Of a stretch of 64,000 nt of DNA, positions 8,764 through 17,655 are shown piece by piece; positions within the stretch are counted from its first letter, which is position 1; each line of letters begins with the position of its first letter. Below the pieces are notes generated by a model, which saw nothing but the letters and a program-made list of their open reading frames with translations, did not search any database and had not been told where the DNA came from. A program made the position numbers and the translations under genes. This DNA is from Actinophytocola xinjiangensis. Its GTDB lineage: Bacteria; Actinomycetota; Actinomycetes; Mycobacteriales; Pseudonocardiaceae. Location: positions 151,330 to 215,329 of the forward strand of contig NZ_MSIF01000014.1 of the NCBI RefSeq assembly GCF_001921215.1, written 5' to 3'.

Positions 8764-9735
8764 GTGCTGAAGCTCACCGTCCACCGTGACGACCTGCTGA
8801 ACAGCCGTTTCGCCGTGTCGCCACTGTTCGAACTGGACAACCTGCTGCGCAAACTGGGTGGCAGTGCCCCGTCGGGCCTGCCGCCGGGCTGGCTGGCCAG
8901 GGTGCGCCCCGCGTTCCGCCACCTGCGCCGCACGACGCCGCTGGACGCGGTCCTGGCCCTGCACCGGGGCCGCTACGGCGCCGCGTTCATCGCCCCACCG
9001 CCCGCCAGCCTCGCCCAGACCCTCGCCGACGACCTCGCGGCCGTCCGCTCGACGCCGCTGGACCTGGCCCGCCAGGAGATCGCCGTGAGCCTGTCCGACG
9101 CGCCCGCCCCGTCGCCCGAGGTTCGCGAGATCCTGGACTCCGCCGAGGTCGTGACGGTCATCGCGTCAACCATGGAAACCGCCTGGCACGAGCTGATAGC
9201 GGTGGACTGGCCGACGATGCGCGCGATCTGCGAGCGGGACGTGATCCACCGTGCGGGCCTGTTGAGCCGGGGAGGATGGGCGGCGGCACTCGGCGGCCTG
9301 CACCGCCGGATTCGCTGGGAGTCGGGCGAGATCCGCCTCCAGCACCGGATGGACCTGGAGGTGGACCTGGAGGGGAGGGGTCTGCTGCTGGTCCCGTCGG
9401 TGTTCGTCTGGCCACGAATCGCGGTCTACACGGATCCTCCGTGGCCGCATGCGCTGATCTACCCGGCCAGGGGGACGGCGGCCCTGCTGGAGCCGGAGCG
9501 GGTCACCGCGCCCGACTCACTGGCCGCGTTGCTGGGGCGGTCGCGCGCCCGGGTCCTGGTGGCGCTGACCGAGCCGGCCAGCACCACGCAGCTGGCCACG
9601 ACGTTGCGGCTGGCGCCGGGGGCGGTGGGGGGCCATCTGGCTGTTCTGTACCGGGCCGGGTTGCTGAGCCGGGCCCGGTCCGGGCGGTCCGTGCTGTACC
9701 GGCGGACGTCGTTGGGTGATGCCCTGGCCGCCTGA
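8764..9735 (+). CDS. ArsR-type winged-helix regulator with DUF5937-like N-terminal region
   Basis: A 323-residue protein with a GTG start. Residues 1-240 match the pattern of actinobacterial regulators carrying a DUF5937-type domain (FAVSPLFELDNLLR near the start). The last ~80 residues form a winged helix: LVALTEPASTTQLATTLRLAPGAVGGHLAVLYRAGLL, followed by the wing RSGRSVLYRRT. No metal-binding Cys cluster is seen in the helix-turn-helix, so a small-molecule ligand is more likely. It is divergent from the MFS exporter and probably represses it. Confidence 0.8.
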   Translation: MLKLTVHRDDLLNSRFAVSPLFELDNLLRKLGGSAPSGLPPGWLARVRPAFRHLRRTTPLDAVLALHRGRYGAAFIAPPPASLAQTLADDLAAVRSTPLDLARQEIAVSLSDAPAPSPEVREILDSAEVVTVIASTMETAWHELIAVDWPTMRAICERDVIHRAGLLSRGGWAAALGGLHRRIRWESGEIRLQHRMDLEVDLEGRGLLLVPSVFVWPRIAVYTDPPWPHALIYPARGTAALLEPERVTAPDSLAALLGRSRARVLVALTEPASTTQLATTLRLAPGAVGGHLAVLYRAGLLSRARSGRSVLYRRTSLGDALAA

Positions 9736-9772
9736 CGCGTTCGGGCGTGGACAACCGACAGCGATCACACGA

Positions 9773-10588
9773 CTACTTGGGAAGCACCCGGGGGCAGGTG
9801 GAACAAGGCCCCTTCCCGCGCTCCAACAGGTAGTGGAAACAGCAACTCTCCCGCCGCCGGGTCCACCCGGCCCCCTCGGCCCTCATCGTCGACCCGGCGG
9901 TGAACGGCGCGACCCGCCCAGGCAGGACCAACGACCCGTCCACCACCCCGGCGCCTTCGTCGCCTCCGTAGCGCCCCACCAACAACATCGAGTCGTCCAG
10001 GGCGTCGGTGGCGGCGGCCCACAACGTGCGGCGGCCGAACCGAACGGTCGGCGCGAACATCGACACGAACCGGGCCGCGTGCGCGATGAAACGTCCGCGC
10101 AGTACCGACGCCAGGGCCCGCTCGTCAGGGACGACGGTGGCATCCGGCGTACCGGCCGCTGGGTCGTCCGGCAGGCACACGAAGCGCTTGTCTAGCAACG
10201 CGATGGACTCCGGGTGGGGCCTGGGTCGAGCCATCCGGAACGCCAGTTGCTCAGGTCGCAACGACGGGACCCGCCGTTCGTGGTGGAACAGCAGCGCGGC
10301 GGTGTAGCCGGGCACGCCGAGGTACCACGTCATCACGTAGCCGGCGGTGGTGCGTTCGGGGGCTTCGCCGTACTGGTCGACCAACCAGTCGCCGAGTGAG
10401 GCTCGCCACTGGCCGAACCGCGTGACGTCGGAGAGTAACGATCCGCAGTTCACCCAATCGTGTGAATCGGGGGGTTCGCCGACGGTCAGGGACATCCTGG
10501 CCTGGCGACTCTCCGCGCGCGCCACCGACTCGGCGAGCGTGGCTCGCCGCTCGTCGGTCACGAGCCGTAGGCTCGTACTGCTCCACAC
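9773..10588 (-). CDS. FhuF-like (2Fe-2S) protein, probable siderophore-iron reductase
   Basis: A 271-residue protein whose C-terminus carries the FhuF-type cluster motif CC-x11-C-x2-C (residues 249-265), with the last two cysteines in PCSTC. E. coli FhuF releases iron from siderophores by reducing it, and this is the likely role here. The GTG start is chosen because GGAG lies upstream and the protein then begins WSSTSLRLV; a longer frame to 10726 would run through an iron box. Expression is probably iron-repressed through the box at 10616-10634. No siderophore biosynthesis or uptake gene lies in the window. Confidence 0.82.
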   Translation of the reverse strand: MWSSTSLRLVTDERRATLAESVARAESRQARMSLTVGEPPDSHDWVNCGSLLSDVTRFGQWRASLGDWLVDQYGEAPERTTAGYVMTWYLGVPGYTAALLFHHERRVPSLRPEQLAFRMARPRPHPESIALLDKRFVCLPDDPAAGTPDATVVPDERALASVLRGRFIAHAARFVSMFAPTVRFGRRTLWAAATDALDDSMLLVGRYGGDEGAGVVDGSLVLPGRVAPFTAGSTMRAEGAGWTRRRESCCFHYLLERGKGPCSTCPRVLPK

Positions 10589-10615
10589 GGGCGTCTCCAG
10601 GGGTCTCAGGACCTG

Positions 10616-10634
10616 TGAGGCTTGCCTAACCTTA
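10616..10634 (-). promoter_or_regulatory. IdeR/DmdR-type iron box
   Basis: On the minus strand TAAGGTTAGGCAAGCCTCA matches the 19-bp consensus TTAGGTTAGGCTAACCTAA at 15 positions, and 17 if A/T swaps at degenerate positions count. It ends 27 bp upstream of the GTG start of the FhuF-like gene, where a bound repressor would block transcription. The match of site and target function makes this a strong prediction. Confidence 0.8.
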
Positions 10635-10834
10635 TCGGACCTTGTTGATCTCCGCGAGGCCCTGTTCGCGCTCAGCGGACACCACTCGCTTGCGGAATCC
10701 ATTCCGATTGCCGCACGTTGAGCCATGTGACGGTCCGACCGTCAACGACGAGGACCAACCGAGGACCACGTCCGGCAGCAAGTGGTACTGAGCGCGACCG
10801 GCTGGACGACTACAGTGGTCCTCACGGTGCTGAA

Positions 10835-10852
10835 CCCACCGCAAGCGGTGGG
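10835..10852 (+). promoter_or_regulatory. Inverted repeat in the clpC leader
   Basis: CCCACCGC and GCGGTGGG form an 8-bp dyad with a 2-bp centre, ending 33 bp before the clpC start. It does not fit the ClgR box well. It may be an operator or an mRNA structure. Confidence 0.35.
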
Positions 10853-10885
10853 CAGGGACCGCCGGCGCAGCAGTCAGGAGTGCAG

Positions 10886-13438
10886 ATGTTTGAAAGGTTC
10901 ACCGACCGCGCGAGGCGGGTGGTTGTGCTGGCCCAAGAAGAGGCCAGGATGCTCAACCACAACTACATCGGCACCGAGCACATCCTCCTGGGCTTGATCC
11001 ACGAGGGTGAGGGTGTCGCCGCCAAGGCGCTGGAATCGCTGGGAATCGCCCTGGAAGGCGTGCGGCAGCAGGTCGAGGAGATCATCGGCCAGGGCCAGCA
11101 CGCCCCGAGCGGGCACATCCCCTTCACCCCCCGGGCCAAGAAGGTCCTCGAGCTGTCACTGCGCGAGGCGCTGCAGCTCGGCCACAACTACATCGGCACC
11201 GAGCACATCCTGCTCGGTCTCATCCGCGAGGGCGAGGGCGTCGCCGCCCAGGTCCTGGTGAAGCTCGGCGCCGACCTCAACCGCGTCCGCCAGCAGGTCC
11301 TCCAGCTGCTGTCCGGTTACCAGGGCAAGGAGCCCGCGGAGACCGGCGGCCGGGGCGAGGGCACCCCCTCCTCCTCGCTGGTGCTCGACCAGTTCGGGCG
11401 CAACCTCACCTCCTCCGCCCGCGAGGGCAAGCTCGACCCGGTCATCGGGCGGGCCAAGGAGATCGAGCGGGTCATGCAGGTGCTGTCCCGCCGTACCAAG
11501 AACAACCCCGTCCTCATCGGCGAGCCGGGCGTCGGCAAGACCGCCGTCGTCGAGGGGCTGGCGCAGATGGTCGTCAAGGGCGAGGTGCCCGAGACGCTCA
11601 AGGACAAGCAGCTCTACACGCTCGACCTCGGTTCCCTGGTCGCCGGCTCGCGCTACCGCGGTGACTTCGAGGAGCGCCTGAAGAAGGTCCTCAAGGAGAT
11701 CCGCACCCGCGGCGACATCATCCTGTTCATCGACGAGATCCACACGCTCGTCGGCGCGGGTGCCGCCGAGGGCGCGATCGACGCCGCGTCCATCCTCAAG
11801 CCGATGCTGGCCCGCGGCGAACTCCAGACCATCGGCGCGACCACGCTCGACGAGTACCGCAAGTACGTCGAGAAGGACCCGGCCCTGGAGCGTCGCTTCC
11901 AGCCGATCCAGGTCGGCGAGCCGACGCTCGAGCACACGATCGAGATCCTCAAGGGCCTGCGCGACCGGTACGAGGCGCACCACCGCGTCACGATCACCGA
12001 CCCGGCGCTGGTGGCCGCCGCCACGCTCGCGGACCGCTACATCAACGACCGGTACCTGCCGGACAAGGCGATCGACCTGATCGACGAGGCCGGCGCCCGG
12101 ATGCGGATCCGCCGGATGACCGCCCCGCCGGACCTGCGCGAGTTCGACGAGAAGATCGCCGACGTGCGCCGCGAGAAGGAAAGCGCGATCGACGCGCAGG
12201 ACTTCGAGCGCGCCGCGAAGCTGCGCGACACCGAGAAGCAGCTGCTCGGCCAGAAGGCGGAGCGCGAGAAGCAGTGGAAGGACGGCGACCTCGACGTCGT
12301 CGCCGAGGTCGACGACGAGCAGATCGCCGAGGTGCTCGCCAACTGGACCGGCATCCCCGTGTTCAAGCTCACCGAGGAGGAGACCACGCGTCTGCTCCGC
12401 ATGGAGGAGGAGCTGCACAAGCGGATCATCGGCCAGGAGGACGCGGTCAAGGCCGTGTCGCAGGCGATCCGCCGTACCCGCGCCGGTCTGAAGGACCCCA
12501 AGCGCCCGTCCGGCTCGTTCATCTTCGCCGGCCCGTCCGGTGTCGGTAAGACCGAGCTGTCCAAGGCGCTGGCCCAGTTCCTGTTCGGCGAGGACGACGC
12601 GCTGATCCAGATCGACATGGGCGAGTTCCACGACCGCTACACCGCGTCGCGGCTGTTCGGTGCCCCTCCGGGGTACGTCGGCTACGAGGAGGGTGGCCAG
12701 CTGACCGAGAAGGTGCGGCGCAAGCCGTTCTCGGTGGTGCTGTTCGACGAGATCGAGAAGGCGCACCAGGAGGTCTACAACACCCTCCTGCAGGTGCTGG
12801 AGGACGGTCGCCTGACCGACGGCCAGGGCCGCACGGTCGACTTCAAGAACACGGTGATCATCTTCACGTCGAACCTGGGTACCCAGGACATCTCGAAGGC
12901 GGTCAGCCTCGGCTTCACCTCCGGCGGCGGCGACCAGAGCTACGACCGGATGAAGCAGAAGGTCGACGACGAGCTCAAGAAGCACTTCCGTCCGGAGTTC
13001 CTCAACCGTATCGACGACATCATCGTCTTCCACCAGCTCACCGAAGAGCAGATCGTGAAGATGGTCGACCTGATGATCGCCAGGGTCGAGGAGCAGCTGC
13101 GCAACAAGGACATGTCCCTGGAGCTGACCCCGGCGGCCAAGAAGCTGCTCGCCACCCGGGGCTTCGACAAGGTGCTGGGTGCCCGGCCGCTGCGCCGCAC
13201 CATCCAGCGCGAGATCGAGGACCAGCTCTCGGAGAAGATCCTCTTCGGCGAGATCCAGCCCGGCCAGATCATCATCTGCGACGTCGAAGGCTGGGACGGC
13301 GAGGAAGGCACGTCCACCGACAAGGCCAAGTTCACCTTCCGAGGTGAGCCCAAGCCAGGCGTCGTCCCCGACGCCCCGCCGGTCGACATGGCCGCCAGCA
13401 GCGGCGACCTCCCCGCCGAAGGCGAGGAGTCAGCCTAA
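10886..13438 (+). CDS. clpC: ATP-dependent Clp protease ATPase subunit ClpC
   Basis: An 850-residue Hsp100 unfoldase that feeds substrates to ClpP1P2. Two N-terminal Clp repeats (each containing [11 protein letters not shown]) cover ~1-145. AAA1 has Walker A GEPGVGKT and Walker [14 protein letters not shown] domain ([10 protein letters not shown]) lies near 430, AAA2 has GPSGVGKT and [11 protein letters not shown], and the D2-small domain follows, ending in an acidic tail. The start is [11 protein letters not shown] with a CAGGAG site; upstream in-frame codons are not conserved-looking. A strong intrinsic terminator follows. Orthologous in context to M. tuberculosis clpC1. Confidence 0.98.
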   Translation: MFERFTDRARRVVVLAQEEARMLNHNYIGTEHILLGLIHEGEGVAAKALESLGIALEGVRQQVEEIIGQGQHAPSGHIPFTPRAKKVLELSLREALQLGHNYIGTEHILLGLIREGEGVAAQVLVKLGADLNRVRQQVLQLLSGYQGKEPAETGGRGEGTPSSSLVLDQFGRNLTSSAREGKLDPVIGRAKEIERVMQVLSRRTKNNPVLIGEPGVGKTAVVEGLAQMVVKGEVPETLKDKQLYTLDLGSLVAGSRYRGDFEERLKKVLKEIRTRGDIILFIDEIHTLVGAGAAEGAIDAASILKPMLARGELQTIGATTLDEYRKYVEKDPALERRFQPIQVGEPTLEHTIEILKGLRDRYEAHHRVTITDPALVAAATLADRYINDRYLPDKAIDLIDEAGARMRIRRMTAPPDLREFDEKIADVRREKESAIDAQDFERAAKLRDTEKQLLGQKAEREKQWKDGDLDVVAEVDDEQIAEVLANWTGIPVFKLTEEETTRLLRMEEELHKRIIGQEDAVKAVSQAIRRTRAGLKDPKRPSGSFIFAGPSGVGKTELSKALAQFLFGEDDALIQIDMGEFHDRYTASRLFGAPPGYVGYEEGGQLTEKVRRKPFSVVLFDEIEKAHQEVYNTLLQVLEDGRLTDGQGRTVDFKNTVIIFTSNLGTQDISKAVSLGFTSGGGDQSYDRMKQKVDDELKKHFRPEFLNRIDDIIVFHQLTEEQIVKMVDLMIARVEEQLRNKDMSLELTPAAKKLLATRGFDKVLGARPLRRTIQREIEDQLSEKILFGEIQPGQIIICDVEGWDGEEGTSTDKAKFTFRGEPKPGVVPDAPPVDMAASSGDLPAEGEESA

Positions 13439-13452
13439 GCACCCGCACGCGG

Positions 13453-13495
13453 AAAGCCGCGCTCCCCTCAGGGGAGCGCGGCTTTCTCTTTTGTC
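13453..13495 (+). terminator. Intrinsic terminator of clpC
   Basis: A perfect 15-bp stem (13453-13467 with 13471-13485) closes a TCA loop and is followed by CTCTTTT. It starts 14 bp after the clpC stop. Confidence 0.92.
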
Positions 13496-13560
13496 ACTTC
13501 GAACCCACACCAGTCCTGATTGACCAGTCAAAGCCCAACACTTCAGGCATCCTGATAACC

Positions 13561-13767
13561 ATGGGCTTGGAGGACGACCCGTTCGACTGGCGGGCAACGA
13601 AGAACGGCCAGGTACTGGTCTCCCGAGGCAACCGGGTCGTGACGACCATCCGAGGCAAGGCCGCGGCGGCTCTGCTGGGCCGCCTGGAGCGGGCCGACGA
13701 CGAGACAGCCCAGCAACTTCTGGCCAGGGTGACCGGAAACTACAAGCGGGGCAACGAACGTGGCTAG
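13561..13767 (+). CDS. Small conserved actinobacterial protein
   Basis: A 68-residue hydrophilic protein. The start MGLEDDPFDWR and the end QQLLARVTGNYKRGNER look like a small conserved actinobacterial family whose members I recall as hypothetical. It overlaps the following membrane phosphatase-family gene by 8 bp, so the two are likely co-translated. No signal peptide or known motif is seen. Confidence 0.75.
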   Translation: MGLEDDPFDWRATKNGQVLVSRGNRVVTTIRGKAAAALLGRLERADDETAQQLLARVTGNYKRGNERG

Positions 13768-14752
13768 AACAGCCGAGCTGGACGATCCGCCGACACGTCG
13801 TCCCCGCCGTGGCGGACGACCCCTGAGCTTCGTCCTCTGGCTGGTCAGCCTGGCCTTCCTGACCTTCGCCGTGCTGCGCCTGTGGGGTCTGGAGAACACC
13901 GAGTGGCTGATCGCCGCCATGGCGATCACCCCTTACCTGGTGGGGTTCGGCCTGTTCTGGACCCTGCTGACCCTGGTCCTGCGTCGCCGCGCCGCCGCCG
14001 GCCTCGTCCTGCTGCTCACCATCGCCCTGGGCACCCTGCTCGCCCCCCGGGTGCTGTCCGACGAACAGCCTGGTGTCGGGGGCGAGCGTCTGCGGGTGAT
14101 GGCCGCCAACCTCTTCGTCGGCCGGGCCGACCCCGACACGATCGTCGATCTGGTCCGCGAGCAGAAGGTCGACGTCCTGGTGCTTCCCGAGCTGACCGCC
14201 GGGGCCGAGTCCGGCCTTGACCGCGCCGGCCTGCACTCGCTGCTGCCGCACCGCGTCTACGACGTCGGCCTGACCGGCGAGGGAACCGGTATCGCCGCCC
14301 GGTTCCCGCTGCGCCAGATCGTGTTGATGGACGAGACGACCTTGTCCCAGCCTTCGGTCGTGGTGGACCTGGACGGCACGGAGGATGTCGAGCTGACGGC
14401 GGTGCACGTGTATCCGGGGGTGCGTGACGGCGGCGCCCGGACCTGGCAGGAGGAGCTGGCGATGTTGCCGCCGCCGACGCCCAAGGAGCGGGTTCGGGTG
14501 CTCGCGGGGGACTTCAACGCGAGCCTGGACCACCGTGGTTTCCGTGACCTGATCGATCTGGGCTACGCCGACGCCGCCGAGGAGACCGGCCAGGCGATGA
14601 CCCCGACCTGGTCGAGTTGGCCGACGGGCCCACCGGTGACCATCGACCACATCCTGGTCGACCGCCGTGCCGCGATCGGCAGCTACGCGGTGTTCGCCGT
14701 GCCGGGCACCGACCACAGCGCGGTGCTGTCCGAGATCGTTCTGCCGTCGTAG
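13760..14752 (+). CDS. Membrane-anchored endonuclease/exonuclease/phosphatase-family protein
   Basis: A 330-residue protein with a GTG start. Three hydrophobic helices span ~15-105 and anchor it in the membrane. The EEP fold follows, probably outside the cell: LRVMAANLFVGRAD (metal-binding Asn), LVLPELT (catalytic Glu), GDFNASLDH (Asp/Asn pair), TIDHILVD and a final GTDHSAV (catalytic His). All key residues of the DNase I/sphingomyelinase fold are intact. The substrate could be a nucleic acid or a phospholipid head group. Its stop is 4 bp from the convergent peptidase stop. Confidence 0.87.
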   Translation: MARTAELDDPPTRRPRRGGRPLSFVLWLVSLAFLTFAVLRLWGLENTEWLIAAMAITPYLVGFGLFWTLLTLVLRRRAAAGLVLLLTIALGTLLAPRVLSDEQPGVGGERLRVMAANLFVGRADPDTIVDLVREQKVDVLVLPELTAGAESGLDRAGLHSLLPHRVYDVGLTGEGTGIAARFPLRQIVLMDETTLSQPSVVVDLDGTEDVELTAVHVYPGVRDGGARTWQEELAMLPPPTPKERVRVLAGDFNASLDHRGFRDLIDLGYADAAEETGQAMTPTWSSWPTGPPVTIDHILVDRRAAIGSYAVFAVPGTDHSAVLSEIVLPS

Positions 14753-14756
14753 CTGG

Positions 14757-16220
14757 TCAGCGGCGCAGGGTTCCCGGGTAGAGGTGGTCATCGCCTGGCT
14801 GGGTGGTGCCTCGGAACCAGGCGTCGAAGAACGCGGTGAGGTCCTCGCCGGTGACCTCCTCGACGAACCGTTCGAACTGGGGCCAGGACGCGTTGGCGTC
14901 GCGGTGGCGGGCCGGCCATTCCTTGAGGACGCGGTCGAAGTCGTCGTCGCCGATGGTGCGGCGCAGGGCGTGCAGGGCCAGCGGGCCCTTGCGGTAGACG
15001 GCGCCGAACTCGTTGCCGGCGCCCATGTCGTAGAGCGGGTCCTCCCAGAGGCGGTCGGTGGCCCTGGCGACCTCGGTGCGGTAGCGCTCGTCGAGGTCGG
15101 CGTCGTCCTTGGCCTCTTCCCACAGCCACTGCGCGTAGCTCGCGAAACACTCGTTGAGACAGATGTCAGCCCATGACTCGACGGTGACCGAGTTGCCGTA
15201 CCACTGGTGGGCGTTCTCGTGCACGACGACGTCGAGCTCAGCCCAGTCGGCGTAGACCGGGCGGCCCTGGGTCTCCAGCGAGAACGGGATGGTCTCGTTG
15301 ATGTAGATGCCGCCGGCCGCGCTCTGCGGGTAGGGCCCGAACTTCTCGGTCAGGAACTCGATGACCTCCGGCAGCCGCTCCTCGACCTGGGTCTTGTCCT
15401 CCTGGCCGGGCGCGTAGGCGCTGACCACCGGCACCCCGCTGGGCAGCGTCGACCGCTCGAAGGTCCACTTGTCGATACCGACGGTGGTCAGGTAGGTGGC
15501 GATGCGGTTGGGCTCGTCCCAGTGGTAGGTGGTCCAGCCGTCGGTGCCCTGGGTCGCCGGCTTCTCCAGCCCGTTGGACACCACGCTCCACCCGTCGGGC
15601 ACGCGGGCGTCGAGCCGGAAGGTGGCCTTGTCGCGGGGGGTGTCGTTGGCGGGGTACCAGGTGGTGGCCGAGTGCGGCTCCCCGGCGACGAACGCACCGC
15701 CGGAGGCGGCGATCTGCCACCCGTTCTCACCCAGCCCGCCGGTCCCAGCGATCGACGGCGTGCCGGCGTAGCGCACCCGGGTCTCGAACCGTGCGTTCTC
15801 GGTGACCGGCGTCTCCGGGGTGATCACCAGTTCGTGGTCACCCTGCCGGGCGAACTCGGCAGGCTGCCCGTCGACCTCGACGCCGCTGACCTCCAGCCCG
15901 AACAGGTCGAGGTTGAACTCGGTCAGCTGCCCCGTGGCGGTCGCGGTGACGACGGTGTCGCCGTCGAGGCGCTGGCTGGGCGGGTCGTAGCTGATGGAGA
16001 CGTGGTAGCCGACGACGTCGTAGCCGCCGTTGCCGTCCTGCGGGTAGTAGGGGTCGCCGGCGCCGTCGGCGCCCGGGGTGGGCTCGGGGCGGGGCTGTTC
16101 GGCGCTCCGGTCGGGGGCCGGCGAGGCCGGGTCGGCGTTGTCGGAGCCGCCGGTGCAGGAGGTGAGCGCGGCGAGGCCGACCGTGGCGAGCGCGAGGCAG
16201 GCCGCGCGTACCTGGTACAT
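14757..16220 (-). CDS. M1-family zinc metallopeptidase, lipoprotein
   Basis: A 487-residue exported peptidase. The N-terminus has a lipoprotein signal with lipobox LTSC near residue 22, then an acidic Pro-rich spacer. An aminopeptidase N-like beta domain follows. The gluzincin motif VVHENAHQWYGNSVTVESWADICLNE is split here as HENAH, 18 residues, then the Glu of CLNE; these supply the two His, the catalytic Glu and the third zinc ligand. The start is the ATG of MYQVRAACLALA, which places the signal peptide correctly. Probably an outer-surface aminopeptidase. Confidence 0.93.
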   Translation of the reverse strand: MYQVRAACLALATVGLAALTSCTGGSDNADPASPAPDRSAEQPRPEPTPGADGAGDPYYPQDGNGGYDVVGYHVSISYDPPSQRLDGDTVVTATATGQLTEFNLDLFGLEVSGVEVDGQPAEFARQGDHELVITPETPVTENARFETRVRYAGTPSIAGTGGLGENGWQIAASGGAFVAGEPHSATTWYPANDTPRDKATFRLDARVPDGWSVVSNGLEKPATQGTDGWTTYHWDEPNRIATYLTTVGIDKWTFERSTLPSGVPVVSAYAPGQEDKTQVEERLPEVIEFLTEKFGPYPQSAAGGIYINETIPFSLETQGRPVYADWAELDVVVHENAHQWYGNSVTVESWADICLNECFASYAQWLWEEAKDDADLDERYRTEVARATDRLWEDPLYDMGAGNEFGAVYRKGPLALHALRRTIGDDDFDRVLKEWPARHRDANASWPQFERFVEEVTGEDLTAFFDAWFRGTTQPGDDHLYPGTLRR

Positions 16221-16310
16221 CGTGGGCTGCTCCTGTTCTCCGGTGGCCTCGACCATGGTTCGGCCATGATGGCGCAGGTGCCGTGATGACCGAGTTGGAA
16301 GGTATCTGGT

Positions 16311-17090
16311 GTGGCGGACGTGACATTCGACCGCCCGGACGTCGTCGATTTCGGCGGCGCCGGTCAGCCGATCGTGGTGCTCCACGGGCTGATGGGCCGG
16401 GCGCGGACGTGGGCGCCGGTGACCCGCTGGCTGACCCGCTACGGCCGGGTGATCGGCCTGGACGCCCGGGGCCACGGCGCCAGCCCTCACCGGGGCGGCG
16501 GCTGGCGAACCGAGGACTTCGCCGCCGACGCGGCGCGGATCGTGGCCGACCTCGGTGCGCCGGCGGTGGTGATCGGCCACTCCATGGGCGGCCTGCACGC
16601 CTGGATGCTCGCGGCGGCCAGACCGGATCTGGTGCGCGGGATCGTGGTGGAGGACATGGCCCCCGACCAACGCGGCCGGACCGTGGACCCGTGGCGCGAG
16701 TACTTCGAGTCGTGGCCGGTTCCCTTCGCGGGCGTCGACCAGATCCGCGAGTTCTTCGCGCCGCTGGGCGACTACTTCACCGACTGCTTCGACCAGCGTC
16801 CCGACGGCTACCACCTGACCGCCGACCTGACGGACCTGTACGGCATCGCCTCGGAATGGGGAACCCGCGACTTCTGGCCGTACGTGGAGCGGGTCCGGTG
16901 TCCGATCCTCGCCATCGAGGCCGGCCTGTCGGCGATGCCCCCCGGCCAGATGCGCCAGTTGCCCACCCGAGCTCCCGGCGGCGGCCACCACGTGATCGCC
17001 GACGGGGCCGGTCACGTGGTTCACCGCGACGCACCGGAGTTCTACCGGGGCGCGGTGGAGGCGTTCCTGAGCGAAGTGCTCAGTCGTTGA
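16311..17090 (+). CDS. Alpha/beta hydrolase
   Basis: A 259-residue hydrolase with a GTG start. VVLHGLMG gives the oxyanion region, GHSMGG (near residue 90) the nucleophile elbow with catalytic Ser, and GAGHVVHRD the catalytic His. The size and RGHGAS motif are typical of esterase/haloperoxidase-type family members; no substrate can be assigned. It overlaps the convergent 2H-phosphoesterase gene by 11 bp. Confidence 0.9.
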   Translation: MADVTFDRPDVVDFGGAGQPIVVLHGLMGRARTWAPVTRWLTRYGRVIGLDARGHGASPHRGGGWRTEDFAADAARIVADLGAPAVVIGHSMGGLHAWMLAAARPDLVRGIVVEDMAPDQRGRTVDPWREYFESWPVPFAGVDQIREFFAPLGDYFTDCFDQRPDGYHLTADLTDLYGIASEWGTRDFWPYVERVRCPILAIEAGLSAMPPGQMRQLPTRAPGGGHHVIADGAGHVVHRDAPEFYRGAVEAFLSEVLSR

Positions 17091-17583
17091 CGCGTAACAG
17101 GGTCTGGGCGTCCCCGGTGTGGGTGTCGACCACGGCGACCTGACTGACCCTGGCCCGCACCGGCTCGACCGGATGCAGCGCCGCGAAACCGGCGGACACG
17201 TCGGCCGCCTCGGGGGTGAGTGGGCAGTGCGGAACCCAGGACCCCGGGAAGTGGTAGGCCGACGGTGCCCTGACCCGCTTGGCCAACGCGTCGTGCACGA
17301 CGGAGTGCACCGCGAGCAGCTCGGTGTCCACCACGGCCGCCAGCATCAGTCCGCCGCCCGGCGAGGCGGCCAGCGTGGCCAACCAGAGGGTTGGGATCGA
17401 CACGACCCGCAGATCGGCCGCCAGGATGTCCCTGGCCTGCCGGGGAATACTGCCAGCGGCGGCGAACGCGACATGTGGCCGGCCACGCACGCTGGACACC
17501 CCGGCCTCCTCCAGCCGGTCCCGGAGTGCCCGAACAGCCCGATCCCCACCGTCGTCGAACCAGAACTGCACCACGTGGCTCAT
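17080..17583 (-). CDS. 2H phosphoesterase (2'-5' RNA ligase family)
   Basis: A 167-residue protein with the two histidine motifs of the 2H fold: RPHVAF near residue 37 and VPHCPLT near residue 118. Family members act on cyclic phosphates or 2'-5' bonds in RNA. The first motif lacks the usual Thr/Ser two residues after the His, so activity is uncertain. The start is the ATG of MSHVVQFWFDD; a GTG 6 bp upstream is an alternative. It follows the amidase gene on the same strand but is separated by a hairpin. Confidence 0.75.
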   Translation of the reverse strand: MSHVVQFWFDDGGDRAVRALRDRLEEAGVSSVRGRPHVAFAAAGSIPRQARDILAADLRVVSIPTLWLATLAASPGGGLMLAAVVDTELLAVHSVVHDALAKRVRAPSAYHFPGSWVPHCPLTPEAADVSAGFAALHPVEPVRARVSQVAVVDTHTGDAQTLLRVND

Positions 17584-17622
17584 GCCCACCAGCGTTCCAG
17601 CCCAACCACCTCAACACCGAAC

Positions 17623-17646
17623 GGGGCCGCGCTCGCGCGCGGCCCC
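17623..17646 (-). terminator. Hairpin downstream of the amidase gene
   Basis: GGGGCCGCGC and GCGCGGCCCC form a 10-bp stem with a 4-nt loop, 10 bp after the minus-strand amidase stop. It lacks a long T-run. Confidence 0.6.
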
Positions 17647-17655
17647 GTCAGTGGA

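Noticed and set aside
10835..10852. ClgR operator upstream of clpC
   Set aside because: The dyad lacks the spacing of the CGC-N5-GCG ClgR core, so it is listed only as an inverted repeat.
10718..10885. Upstream in-frame extension of clpC
   Set aside because: ClpC proteins start at [10 protein letters not shown], and a ribosome site precedes that ATG. The extension includes an inverted repeat and reads as leader.
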